Source: Streptomyces sp. Root431
Lineage (GTDB): Bacteria; Actinomycetota; Actinomycetes; Streptomycetales; Streptomycetaceae
DNA: 64,000 bases
Direction of reading: 5' to 3'
Assembly: GCF_001426585.1 (NCBI RefSeq)
Contig: NZ_LMEI01000007.1
Coordinates: forward strand, 757,830 to 821,829
Position numbers and translations under genes: made by a program. This document shows positions 35,450 to 44,328 of the stretch, piece after piece; within the stretch, counting starts at the first letter, position 1, and every line of letters begins with the position of its first letter. The notes beneath the pieces are model-generated. The model had not been told where the DNA came from, searched no databases, and saw only the letters and a list, made by a program, of their open reading frames with translations.

Positions 35450-36697
35450 ATGGAGCAGTACGAGCCCGAAAGCCTGTCCGCCGCACAGCTCGCGGCGATG
35501 CAGCGCAGTCTGACGAGCGGCCGGGGCGCCCTCACCCGCCGTTCGATGCTGCGCGCGGGTGGCGTCGGCGCGCTCACGGTCGGCGGTCTCGCCGGCCTGA
35601 GCGCCTGCGGCATCCCGCCGGCCAAGCGGGAGGGACAGGGTCCCGCCTCCACCGATGCCTCGGCCAAGGAGAAGAGCGTCGCCTTCTCCAACTGGACCGA
35701 GTACATGGACATCAGCGAGGACGAGAAGTCCCGTCCCACGCTGGAGGCGTTCACGAAACGCACCGGGATCAAGGTCAAGTACACCGAGGACATCAACGAC
35801 AACGTCGAGTTCTTCGGCAAGATCAAGCCGCAGCTCGCGGCCGGCCAGAACACCGGCCGCGACCTGATCTGCGTCACCGACTGGCTGGCCGCCCGGATGA
35901 TCCGGCTCGGCTGGGCGCAGAAGCTCGACCCGTCGAACCTGCCCAACGCGTACGCGAACCTCTCCGCGCAGTTCCGGCGCCCCGACTGGGACCCGGGCCG
36001 CGCCTACTCGTACCCGTGGACGGGCATCTCCACCGTCATCGCGTACAACTCCAAGGCGACCGGCGGCAAGAAGGTCGACTCGGTCACCCAGCTCCTGGAC
36101 GACCCCGCCCTCAAGGGCCGGGTCGGCTTCCTCACCGAGATGCGCGACACCGTCGGCATGACCCTGCTCGACATGGGCAAGGACCCGGGGAAGTTCACCG
36201 ACGCCGAGTACGACGAGGCGATAGGCCGGCTCCAGAAGGGCGTCGACAAGAAGCAGATACGTCGCTTCACCGGCAACGACTACACCTCCGACCTGGACAA
36301 GGGCGACCTCGCGGCCTGCCTCGCCTGGGCCGGTGACGTCATCCAGCTCCAGGCGGACAACCCGGACATCAAGTTCGCCATCCCGTCCGCCGGATACATC
36401 ACCTCCAGCGACAACCTGATGGTCCCGGCCCAGGCCACGCACAAGACCAACGCCGAGAAGCTCATCGACTACTACTACGAGCTTCCCGTCGCCGCGCAGC
36501 TCGCCGCGTACATCAACTACGTCTGCCCCGTCGACGGGGTGAAGGACGAGCTCGCCAAGATCGACCCCGAGCTCGCGAACAACACGCTGATCCTCCCGGA
36601 CAAGGCCATGGCCAAGAAGTCGCGCGCCTTCCGCTCGCTCACCAGCGCGGAGGAGACGGCGTACGAGGAGAAGTTCGCCAAGCTCATCGGCGCCTGA
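35450..36697 (+). CDS. potD: Spermidine/putrescine ABC transporter substrate-binding lipoprotein
   Basis: This 415-residue protein has a Tat-type signal (twin Arg 30-31, LTRRSMLRAGGVGALTVGGL) and lipobox LSAC with Cys53. The signal is preceded by an unusually long 28-residue polar leader. The PotD-like mature part includes FSNWTEYMDISEDE and IRRFTGNDYTSDLDKGDLAA, and is clearly paralogous to the protein at 24076. It is first of the importer genes; potA follows after 43 bases. The exact polyamine preference cannot be read from the sequence. Confidence 0.92.
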   Translation: MEQYEPESLSAAQLAAMQRSLTSGRGALTRRSMLRAGGVGALTVGGLAGLSACGIPPAKREGQGPASTDASAKEKSVAFSNWTEYMDISEDEKSRPTLEAFTKRTGIKVKYTEDINDNVEFFGKIKPQLAAGQNTGRDLICVTDWLAARMIRLGWAQKLDPSNLPNAYANLSAQFRRPDWDPGRAYSYPWTGISTVIAYNSKATGGKKVDSVTQLLDDPALKGRVGFLTEMRDTVGMTLLDMGKDPGKFTDAEYDEAIGRLQKGVDKKQIRRFTGNDYTSDLDKGDLAACLAWAGDVIQLQADNPDIKFAIPSAGYITSSDNLMVPAQATHKTNAEKLIDYYYELPVAAQLAAYINYVCPVDGVKDELAKIDPELANNTLILPDKAMAKKSRAFRSLTSAEETAYEEKFAKLIGA

Positions 36698-36740
36698 GCC
36701 CGACGTCGTCCACCTCTCTCACTCCCTGGGACAGCAACCC

Positions 36741-37898
36741 ATGACTGACAACAACACCGGCGGCGACGTCCGTCTCACCGGGATCAGCAAGGCGTACGGC
36801 TCCTTCACCGCCGTCCACCCGCTCGACCTGACCGTCCCGCAGGGCTCCTTCTTCGCCCTGCTCGGCGCCTCCGGCTGCGGCAAGACCACCACGCTGCGCA
36901 TGATCGCCGGCCTGGAGGACCCGAGCACCGGCACCATCTTCCTCGGCGACAAGGACGTCACCGACCTCCCGCCGTACAAGCGGCCGGTCAACACCGTCTT
37001 CCAGTCCTACGCGCTCTTCCCGCACATGGACATCAGCGAGAACATCGCCTTCGGTCTGCGCCGGCGCGGCATCAAGTCGGTCAAGAAGCAGGTCGACGAC
37101 ATGCTGGAGCTCGTCCAGCTCGGCGACAAGGCCCACCACAAGCCGCACCAGCTCTCCGGCGGCCAGCAGCAGCGCGTCGCCGTGGCCCGCGCGCTCATCA
37201 ACCACCCGCAGGTCCTCCTCCTCGACGAGCCGCTCGGCGCGCTCGACCTGAAGCTGCGCCGCCAGATGCAGCTGGAGCTCAAGCGGATCCAGACCGAGGT
37301 CGGCATCACCTTCGTGCACGTCACCCACGACCAGGAGGAGGCCATGACCATGGCCGACCAGGTCGCGGTGATGAACGGCGGCCGGGTCGAGCAGCTCGGC
37401 GCCCCCGCCGACCTGTACGAGAACCCGCAGACCACCTTCGTCGCCAACTTCCTCGGCACCTCGAACCTCATCGAGGCCGAGGTCCTGGAGACCGGCTCCT
37501 CCGGCGGCGACGTGCTCGTCACGGCCGGCGGCGGCAAGCTCCGGGTCCCCGGCGCGCGCTGTACCTCCGCCGTCCGCCAGGGCGGCAAGGTGCTCGTCGG
37601 CGTCCGCCCCGAGAAGATCTCGCTCGCGCACGCCGACGACGCCGGCTCGATCGCCGACGGCCGCAACCGGGTCACCGGCCGGATAGCCGACTCCTCCTTC
37701 ATCGGCGTCTCCACCCAGTACGTGGTGAACAGCCCGGCGGGTGCGGAGCTCCAGGTGTACGAGCAGAACATCGAGCGCGACACGCGGCTCGTCCCCGGCG
37801 CCGAGGTCGTCCTGCACTGGAACCCGGCGCACACCTTCGGGCTCGACGCGGCGCAGGACATCGACGCGGGCGTGGAGACGGTGGAGGACGCCGGATGA
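36741..37898 (+). CDS. potA: Polyamine ABC transporter ATP-binding protein
   Basis: This 385-residue ATPase has Walker A GASGCGKTT, Q-loop FQSYALFPHMDISENIAFGL, signature LSGGQQQRVAVARALI, Walker B VLLLDEPLGALDLK and H-loop VTHDQEEAM. A C-terminal TOBE region (about 280-370) ends the protein. It matches the PotA/CysA-type importer ATPases. TGA overlaps the potB ATG by four bases (ATGA). Confidence 0.93.
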   Translation: MTDNNTGGDVRLTGISKAYGSFTAVHPLDLTVPQGSFFALLGASGCGKTTTLRMIAGLEDPSTGTIFLGDKDVTDLPPYKRPVNTVFQSYALFPHMDISENIAFGLRRRGIKSVKKQVDDMLELVQLGDKAHHKPHQLSGGQQQRVAVARALINHPQVLLLDEPLGALDLKLRRQMQLELKRIQTEVGITFVHVTHDQEEAMTMADQVAVMNGGRVEQLGAPADLYENPQTTFVANFLGTSNLIEAEVLETGSSGGDVLVTAGGGKLRVPGARCTSAVRQGGKVLVGVRPEKISLAHADDAGSIADGRNRVTGRIADSSFIGVSTQYVVNSPAGAELQVYEQNIERDTRLVPGAEVVLHWNPAHTFGLDAAQDIDAGVETVEDAG

Positions 37899-38827
37899 GC
37901 ACTCCGACCCTCACGAAGGAGGCGCCGCAGCCGGTCGAGGAACCGGTTCTGCGCAAGCCCTCCACCCGCAAGCGGCTCGTCCCGTACTGGCTGCTGCTGC
38001 CCGGCATCATCTGGCTGGTCGTCTTCTTCGCGCTGCCGCTGGTCTACCAGGCCTCGACCTCGATCCAGACCGGCTCCCTGGAGCAGGGCTTCCAGGTCAC
38101 CTGGCACTTCCAGACGTACTGGGACGCCTTCACCGAGTACTGGCCGCAGTTCGTCCGCTCCCTGCTGTACGCCGGGACCGCGACCCTGCTGTGCCTGCTG
38201 CTCGGCTACCCGCTGGCGTACCTGATCGCCTTCAAGGCAGGCCGCTGGCGCAACCTGCTCCTGGTCCTCGTCATCGCCCCGTTCTTCACCAGCTTCCTCA
38301 TCCGGACGCTCGCGTGGAAGACGATCCTGGCGGACGACAGCGTCGTCGTCGACGTCCTGAACGCGCTGCACGTCCTCGACGTGACCAGCTGGCTCGGCTG
38401 GACCGAGGGCGAGCGCGTGCTCGCCACGCCGATGGCCGTGGTCTGCGGTCTCACGTACAACTTCCTGCCGTTCATGATCCTGCCCCTCTACACCTCCCTG
38501 GAGCGGATCGACGGCCGGCTCCACGAGGCCGCGCAGGACCTGTACGCCTCCCCGGCGACGACCTTCCGCAAGGTGACCTTCCCGCTGTCGATGCCCGGCG
38601 TCGTCTCCGGCACCCTGCTCACCTTCATCCCGGCGAGCGGCGACTACGTCAACGCCGAACTGCTCGGCTCGACCGACACCAAGATGGTCGGCAACGTCAT
38701 CCAGTCGCAGTTCCTGCGGGTCCTCGACTACCCGACGGCGGCCGCGCTCTCCTTCATCCTCATGGCGATCGTGCTGGTCATGGTCACCGTCTACATCCGC
38801 AAGGCCGGAACGGAGGACTTGGTCTGA
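37895..38827 (+). CDS. potB: Polyamine ABC transporter permease PotB
   Basis: This 310-residue permease has six membrane helices and the EAA loop HEAAQDLYASPATTFRKVTF. It starts with a 25-residue cytoplasmic tail before LVPYWLLLPGIIWLVVFFAL. It is PotB-like by position and by the FIPASGDYVNAELLG segment typical of spermidine/putrescine systems. ATG overlaps potA and TGA overlaps the potC ATG (TGATG). Confidence 0.92.
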   Translation: MSTPTLTKEAPQPVEEPVLRKPSTRKRLVPYWLLLPGIIWLVVFFALPLVYQASTSIQTGSLEQGFQVTWHFQTYWDAFTEYWPQFVRSLLYAGTATLLCLLLGYPLAYLIAFKAGRWRNLLLVLVIAPFFTSFLIRTLAWKTILADDSVVVDVLNALHVLDVTSWLGWTEGERVLATPMAVVCGLTYNFLPFMILPLYTSLERIDGRLHEAAQDLYASPATTFRKVTFPLSMPGVVSGTLLTFIPASGDYVNAELLGSTDTKMVGNVIQSQFLRVLDYPTAAALSFILMAIVLVMVTVYIRKAGTEDLV

Positions 38828-39621
38828 TGCGTTGGATCCGCCGGAACCTCGTCGTCATCGCGGGCCTGCTCACGCTCGCGTACATGATCCTGCCGAACAT
38901 CGTCGTGATGGTGTTCTCGTTCAACAAGCCGAACGGGCGCTTCAACTACTCCTGGCAGCGCTTCTCCCTGGACGCCTGGAAGGACCCCTGCGGCGTCGCC
39001 GACATGTGCGAGTCGCTCTCCCTCTCGCTCCAGCTCGCCGCCTGGGCCACCGTCGGCGCCCTCGTCCTCGGCACGATGATCGCCTTCGCGCTGGTCCGCT
39101 ACCGCTTCCGGGCGCGCGGCGCGATCAACTCGCTCATCTTCCTGCCGATGGCGATGCCCGAGGTCGTCATGGCCGCCTCGCTGCTCACGCTCTTCCTCAA
39201 CATGGGGATCGAGCTGGGCTTCTGGACGGTCCTGATCGCCCACATCATGTTCTGTCTGTCGTTCGTCGTGACGGCGGTCAAGGCCCGGGTCATGTCCATG
39301 GACCCGCGCCTGGAGGAAGCCGCGCGCGACCTCTACGCGGGACCCGTGCAGACCTTCCTGCGCGTGACCCTGCCGATCGCCGCGCCCGGCATCGCCGCCG
39401 GCGCGCTGCTCGCCTTCGCGCTCTCGTTCGACGACTTCATCATCACCAACTTCAACGCGGGCTCCACCGTCACCTTCCCCATGTTCGTCTGGGGCTCGGC
39501 GCAGCGCGGAACCCCCGTTCAGATCAACGTCATCGGCACCGCGATGTTCGTCCTCGCGGTACTGATGGTGGTGGCCGGGCAAATCATTACGAACCGGCGC
39601 AAGAAAACAGCAACGGCCTGA
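38827..39621 (+). CDS. potC: Polyamine ABC transporter permease PotC
   Basis: This 264-residue permease has six helices and the EAA loop EEAARDLYAGPVQTFLRVTL, followed by AFALSFDDFIITNFNAGS, the PotC hallmark. The start at 38827 overlaps the potB stop; a longer frame upstream lies antisense to nothing real and is a shadow of potB. The amine oxidase gene follows after 37 bases, so the operon likely continues. Confidence 0.93.
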   Translation: MRWIRRNLVVIAGLLTLAYMILPNIVVMVFSFNKPNGRFNYSWQRFSLDAWKDPCGVADMCESLSLSLQLAAWATVGALVLGTMIAFALVRYRFRARGAINSLIFLPMAMPEVVMAASLLTLFLNMGIELGFWTVLIAHIMFCLSFVVTAVKARVMSMDPRLEEAARDLYAGPVQTFLRVTLPIAAPGIAAGALLAFALSFDDFIITNFNAGSTVTFPMFVWGSAQRGTPVQINVIGTAMFVLAVLMVVAGQIITNRRKKTATA

Positions 39622-39658
39622 GCAATAGGCAGCTCAGGCACCGAAGGAGTTGGAAACC

Positions 39659-41077
39659 ATGGCCCCCGTCGCCATGCGTCTCGCTGCACAATCTCTCTCC
39701 GACGCCCAGCCCGTCCCCTTCTGGCTGGAAGACCCCGGCAAGCCCGGAGCCCTGCCCGCCCTCACCGGCACCGAGAAGTGCGATCTCCTCGTCGTCGGCG
39801 GCGGCTACAGCGGACTGTGGACCGCGCTCCTCGCCAAGGAGCGCGAACCCTCCAGGGATGTCGTACTGATCGAAGGCCGCGAGGTGGGCTGGGCCGCCTC
39901 GGGCCGCAACGGAGGCTTCTGCGCCGCCTCCCTCACGCACGGCTTCGGCAACGGGCTCGCCCGCTGGCCGGGCGAGCTGCCGAAGCTGGAGGAGCTCGGC
40001 GAGCGCAACCTCGACGGGATCGAGGAGGCGGTCGCCCGCTACTCGCTGGACTGCGACTTCGAGCGCACCGGCGAGATCGACGTGGCCACCGAGCCGTACC
40101 AGGTCGAGGAACTCCACGAGATGTACGAGGAGATCGAGCGCCTCGGTCTCGCGGACGGCCTCGAACTCCTCGACCGGGACGCCGTCCGGGCCGAGGTCGA
40201 CTCGCCGACCTTCCTCGGCGGCCTCTGGGACCGCCGCGGCGTCGCCATGCTCAACCCGGCCAAGCTGGCCTGGGGCCTGAAGCGGGCCTGCCTCGACCTG
40301 GGCGTCCGGATCTTCGAGAACACCCCGGGCCTGGAGCTGGTCTCCGTCGGCGCCGGCATGGGCGTGCGTACGCCGTACGGCCGGGTCGTCGCCCGCCGCG
40401 TCGCGCTCGGCACCAACGTCTTCCCGTCGCTGGTCAAGCGGGTCCGGTCGTACACCGTCCCGGTGTACGACTACGCCCTGATGACCGAGCCGCTCAGCCC
40501 CGAGCAGCTCGCCTCCGTCGGCTGGAAGAACCGGCAGGGTCTCGGCGACTCCGCCAACCAGTTCCACTACTTCCGGATCACGGCCGACAACCGGATCCTG
40601 TGGGGCGGCTACGACGCGATCTACCCCTTCGGCGGGAAGCTCGACGCCGAGATGGACCAGCGCCCGGAGACCTACCTCAAGCTGGCCGAGCACTTCTTCC
40701 GCTGCTTCCCGCAGCTGGAGGGCCTGCGCTTCAGCCACGCCTGGGGCGGCGCGATCGACACCTGCTCGCGCTTCTCGGCCTTCTTCGGTACGGCGTACCA
40801 GGGCAAGGTCGCGTACGCGGCCGGGTTCACCGGCCTCGGCGTCGGCGCCACCCGCTTCGGCGGGGACGTCATGCTCGACCTGCTCGCGGGGGAGCGGACC
40901 GAGCGCACGGAGCTGGACATGGTCCGCTCCAAGCCGCTGCCGTTCCCGCCCGAGCCGATCGCCTGGGCAGGCATCGGCATCACCAAGTGGTCGATGGCCC
41001 GCGCCGACGAGAACGGCGGCCGGCGCAATCTGTGGCTGAAGACCATGGACAAGCTGGGCCTGGGCTTCGACAGCTAG
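39659..41077 (+). CDS. FAD-dependent amine oxidase (PuuB-like, gamma-glutamylputrescine oxidase family)
   Basis: This 472-residue DAO-family oxidoreductase has the FAD Rossmann motif LLVVGGGYSGLWTALLAKE (GGGYSG 47-52), the PuuB-like EVGWAASGRNGGFCAASLTH, and C-terminal GFTGLGVGATRFGGDVMLDL. E. coli PuuB oxidises gamma-glutamylputrescine. GAAGGAG sits nine bases before the ATG. It ends the aldehyde dehydrogenase-potDABC-oxidase operon. No glutamate-polyamine ligase is encoded in this window, so the true substrate could be a free or a glutamylated polyamine made elsewhere. Confidence 0.85.
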   Translation: MAPVAMRLAAQSLSDAQPVPFWLEDPGKPGALPALTGTEKCDLLVVGGGYSGLWTALLAKEREPSRDVVLIEGREVGWAASGRNGGFCAASLTHGFGNGLARWPGELPKLEELGERNLDGIEEAVARYSLDCDFERTGEIDVATEPYQVEELHEMYEEIERLGLADGLELLDRDAVRAEVDSPTFLGGLWDRRGVAMLNPAKLAWGLKRACLDLGVRIFENTPGLELVSVGAGMGVRTPYGRVVARRVALGTNVFPSLVKRVRSYTVPVYDYALMTEPLSPEQLASVGWKNRQGLGDSANQFHYFRITADNRILWGGYDAIYPFGGKLDAEMDQRPETYLKLAEHFFRCFPQLEGLRFSHAWGGAIDTCSRFSAFFGTAYQGKVAYAAGFTGLGVGATRFGGDVMLDLLAGERTERTELDMVRSKPLPFPPEPIAWAGIGITKWSMARADENGGRRNLWLKTMDKLGLGFDS

Positions 41078-41101
41078 AGCGTCGTCGGTCCGGGGGCGGG
41101 G

Positions 41102-43462
41102 TCACGGTGTCTTCCGTGGCCCCGCCGCGCCGTTCGCGCTCACCTGGGCCAGCTCTCCCTCGCCCTCCGTGTCGACGTGCGGCAGGATCCGGTCCAGCCA
41201 GCGCGGGGTCCACCAGGCCCACTTCCCGAGCAGGGTCATCACCGCGGGCACGAGCAGCAGCCGTGCGACCGTCGCGTCGATGAGCACGCTCGCGGCCAGT
41301 CCGAGCCCCATCATCTTCACCACGATGCTGTCGTTGAGGATGAAGGCCGCGAAGACGCTCACCATGATCAGCGCCGCGCAGGTGATGACGCGCGCGGTGA
41401 TCTCCAGGGCGTGCGCCACGCTCGCCTTCGCGTCGCCGGTGCGCAGCCACGCCTCGTGGACCCGGGACAGCAGGAAGATCTCGTAGTCCATGCTCAGGCC
41501 GAAGACGATGGCGAACATCATCATCGGCACGTAGCTCTCGATGGGCACGTCGCCGGAGACACCGAGCGCCGGGCCGCCCCAGCCCCACTGGAAGACGGCG
41601 ACGACGACGCCGTACGAGGCGGCGATGGACAGCAGGTTGAGCACCGCCGCCTTGAGGGCCACGAGCGGGCCGCGGAAGACGACCAGGATGACGAGGAACG
41701 CCAGCGCCACGACCACGGCGATGATGAGCAGCAGCCGCGAGGAGACGATGTCGAGGAAGTCCACCTGCGCGGCGGTGGTGCCCGTGACGTACGTGGCGGC
41801 GGTGGTGCCACTGACCGCCTGCGGGAGGACGTCGTCGGCCAGGTGGTTGGTCAGGGAGGTCGTGGCCTCGTCCTGCGGGGCGGCGACCGAGTAGGCCGTG
41901 GCGATCAGGACGTCCCCGTCCGAGGTCGGCGTGAGCGGGGTGATCAGGAGGGCGTCGGGCACTCCGGTGAGCGCCTTCTGGGCCTGGCTCGCCAGGGCGG
42001 AGCGGTCGGCGGCGGGGACCGAGGTCTGGTCGATGACCAGCGTCAGCGGCCCGTTGGAGCCGGGCCCGAAGGCCGTGGACATCAGGTCGAACGCCCGCCG
42101 GTCGGTGAAGGACTCCGGGTCCGCGCCGTCGCCGATGTGGCCGAGCTGGATGGAGAACAGGGGGATGGAGAGCACGGCGAGGACGACGACGCCGGAGGTC
42201 AGGAACCACCAGGGGCGGCGCTCGACGCGGAGGGCGTAGCGGTGCCAGGTGCCGTGCGCCTCGCCGGTCGCCCCCTCACCGGTCGCCCCCACGCCGGTCG
42301 TCTGCTCGACCGTCGTCTCCTCGGTCTCGGCCACGGGCTTGCGCAGGTGGAGCCGGTCGATGTGGCGCCCGACGAGCCCGAGCATCGCCGGGACGAGCGT
42401 GAGGGCGCCGATGACGGCCGTGACGACGGTGGAGGTCGCGGCGAGGCCGAGCAGTCCGATGAAACTCAGCCCGGAGACCCACAGTCCGCAGAGCGCGATG
42501 ACGACGGTGCAGCCCGAGACGAGGACGGCCCGTCCGCTGGTCGCCGTGGCGACCCCGGCCGCCGTCACCGGATCCAGGCCGTTCATCAGCAACTGCCGGT
42601 GCCGGGTGATGAGGAAGAGCGCGTAGTCGATGCCGACGCCGATGCCGATCATCGTGGCGAGGGTCGGGGAGACGGTCGCGAAGGTCCACACGGAGGCGAG
42701 GAGCCCGAGCACGGCGAGCCCGCAGACGGCCGCCACCAGGGCGGTGACCAGGGGGAGCACGGCGGCGATCAGGCTGCCGAAGCCGATGATCAGGACGACG
42801 ATGGCGACGCCGAAGCCGATCGCCTCGCTGGTGCGGTCGTCCGCCTCCGGCCGGGCCAGTTCGCCCAGCGAACCGCCGTACTCGACCTGGACCCCGGCGG
42901 TGCGCAGGGGCTGCACGGCGCTGTCCACCCCGGTCAGGTAGGCGTCGCCGAGGGTGCCGGGCTGCACGTCGAAGCGGACGGTGATGTAGCCGGTCTTCCC
43001 GTCGGTGGACAGCGGGCCGACGTCGGGGGTGCCCGCCGGAGGGGCGGGCGGCTGCGTGCCGGACGCCGGCAGGGGGCTCGTGGCGTCGAGGACGTGCGGG
43101 AGCTTCTTCAGCGAGTCCACGGCGGACGAGACCTGGTCGGCGGCGTCCGTCAGCGGCTTGGAGCCGTCGTGGAGCACCACCTGGGCGCTGTAGCCGCCGG
43201 CCGCGGGCTCGTGCGCGCGCAGCACGTCGAGCCCCTCCTGGGACTGGGTGCCGGGCAGCGAGTAGTTGTCGGAGTACTCGCCGCCGTACGCGTGGTTCAG
43301 CGCCACCAGAGCGCCCAGTGCCACGATCCAGGCGGCCAGCACGACGGCGAAGTGCCGGGCCGACCACTCGCCCATCCGCCGGAGCAGGCCCTTGCCGGAG
43401 CGTCGGCCGTCCGGGGCGGCACCGTCGCGTGCGGTGCCACCCGATGACTGGGGAAACGGCAT
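41102..43462 (-). CDS. MMPL family RND transporter
   Basis: This 786-residue protein has two repeats, each with one N-terminal helix, a large extracellular domain and five to six helices, as in MmpL/ActII-3-type exporters. Segments include IGIGVGIDYALFLITRHRQL and IVFGLSMDYEIFLLSRVHEA, the paired GxxxDY motifs carrying the proton-relay Asp-Tyr. Such proteins export lipids or secondary metabolites. ATG at 43462 (MPFPQSSGG) has GGGAG upstream. It converges with the oxidase gene (25-base gap); there is no linked periplasmic partner. Confidence 0.9.
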   Translation of the reverse strand: MPFPQSSGGTARDGAAPDGRRSGKGLLRRMGEWSARHFAVVLAAWIVALGALVALNHAYGGEYSDNYSLPGTQSQEGLDVLRAHEPAAGGYSAQVVLHDGSKPLTDAADQVSSAVDSLKKLPHVLDATSPLPASGTQPPAPPAGTPDVGPLSTDGKTGYITVRFDVQPGTLGDAYLTGVDSAVQPLRTAGVQVEYGGSLGELARPEADDRTSEAIGFGVAIVVLIIGFGSLIAAVLPLVTALVAAVCGLAVLGLLASVWTFATVSPTLATMIGIGVGIDYALFLITRHRQLLMNGLDPVTAAGVATATSGRAVLVSGCTVVIALCGLWVSGLSFIGLLGLAATSTVVTAVIGALTLVPAMLGLVGRHIDRLHLRKPVAETEETTVEQTTGVGATGEGATGEAHGTWHRYALRVERRPWWFLTSGVVVLAVLSIPLFSIQLGHIGDGADPESFTDRRAFDLMSTAFGPGSNGPLTLVIDQTSVPAADRSALASQAQKALTGVPDALLITPLTPTSDGDVLIATAYSVAAPQDEATTSLTNHLADDVLPQAVSGTTAATYVTGTTAAQVDFLDIVSSRLLLIIAVVVALAFLVILVVFRGPLVALKAAVLNLLSIAASYGVVVAVFQWGWGGPALGVSGDVPIESYVPMMMFAIVFGLSMDYEIFLLSRVHEAWLRTGDAKASVAHALEITARVITCAALIMVSVFAAFILNDSIVVKMMGLGLAASVLIDATVARLLLVPAVMTLLGKWAWWTPRWLDRILPHVDTEGEGELAQVSANGAAGPRKTP

Positions 43463-43589
43463 GGGTACTCCCGTGACGAATGCGGTGCGACCGGGCGGGT
43501 GGAGGCCCATACGACCACGTGGGGACGGGCCAGCCGGGGATGCCGCCGACCGGCCCCCCCGTCGTCCACCCGATCGGGCGCGCCGGTCG

Positions 43590-43605
43590 TGTGACTCAGG
43601 TCACG
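43590..43605. promoter_or_regulatory. Crp-like palindrome upstream of the MMPL gene
   Basis: TGTGACTCAGGTCACG contains GTGACTCAGGTCAC, which fits the form GTG-N6-GNCAC remembered for Streptomyces Crp and differs by one base from TGTGA-N6-TCACA. It lies 128 bases upstream of the MMPL start and 98 bases upstream of the divergent 43703 gene, so it could control either. Confidence 0.4.
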
Positions 43606-43702
43606 GTGAATCGATGGCCCGAACCCGCGTAATGAACGGCGCCGACCCCGCTCTCTGCGGGTGGACAAGGTGTCCGCACGGAGATGAAGGAGGCCGTTGG
43701 CC

Positions 43703-44176
43703 ATGACTGGTTCGGGGGCGGCCAAGGCCGCGGTGGAGTGGCTGGCGTCGGTGGCACCGGATCCCGACGCCTGCCGGTGGGAGTGGGAGCGCAACCCCCA
43801 CGGGGTCGCGCTGCTGCCCGCCGGCAGGCGCTGGGACGTGCTGATCCTGCCGGGGGAGCTCGGCTATCCCACCCTCGACGTGCTGAGCCGGCTGGTGGAC
43901 CGGCCGGGTCCGGTCCTCGCCGACTTCGGCGACGCGCGGATCGGCTTCTTCGTCCCGCCGGGCACCGCCGCGCGCTGGCTCGGCACCGGGGTGCGCAGCG
44001 CCGGCTCCGGTACGTGGATCGTCGTCCCGTACCCGGGGCGGGCGACGGGCGGCGTCCGCTGGCTGGTGGCGCCGGACGGGGTGGGCACCCTCAACGACAC
44101 CTCGCTCCTGGAGCTCGCGATGCACGAGGCCGCGGGCCAACTGGCCAGGGGGGAAGGGGAGCCGCCCGAGCTCTGA
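43703..44176 (+). CDS. Small protein, possibly prim-pol-like N-terminal fragment
   Basis: This 157-residue soluble protein begins TGSGAAKAAVEWLASVAPDP and includes RWDVLILPGELGYPTLDVLS, ARIGFFVPPGTAARWLGTGV and TWIVVPYPG. These resemble the short actinobacterial proteins annotated as bifunctional DNA primase/polymerase (PF09250-like), without the C-terminal helicase. The metal-binding acidic residues expected of an active prim-pol are not evident to me, so function is unknown. ATG at 43703 has AAGGAGG (43687-43693) upstream. Confidence 0.55.
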   Translation: MTGSGAAKAAVEWLASVAPDPDACRWEWERNPHGVALLPAGRRWDVLILPGELGYPTLDVLSRLVDRPGPVLADFGDARIGFFVPPGTAARWLGTGVRSAGSGTWIVVPYPGRATGGVRWLVAPDGVGTLNDTSLLELAMHEAAGQLARGEGEPPEL

Positions 44177-44252
44177 CGCGAGGCGCGGGCGGGTTCCGCA
44201 CGTGTTTCGTACGTGTTCGGTACGTGCTCCGTGCGAGCTCCGCACGAGACAG

Positions 44253-44284
44253 AGGTCTTGACCACTTGATTGGTCTGGACCATG
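44253..44284. promoter_or_regulatory. Two DasR-like (dre) sites overlapping the chitinase promoter
   Basis: Site 1 AGGTCTTGACCA (44253-44264) and site 2 ATTGGTCTGGACCATG (44269-44284) each contain GGTC-N2-GACC. Site 2 closely matches the remembered DasR element ACTGGTCTAGACCACT. Their centres are 18 bases apart, so two dimers could bind on nearly the same side. TTGACC (44258-44263) may be the -35. DasR represses chitin genes until glucosamine-6-phosphate appears. Confidence 0.7.
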
Positions 44285-44328
44285 CTGTGGCGCGCTCCAC
44301 CTCGATTCCCCCACCCCCGGAGGCAGTT

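Noticed and set aside
43684-44328. N-terminal extension of the chitinase frame
   Set aside because: It overlaps a better small gene and the DasR-like promoter, and the signal peptide begins at 44329.
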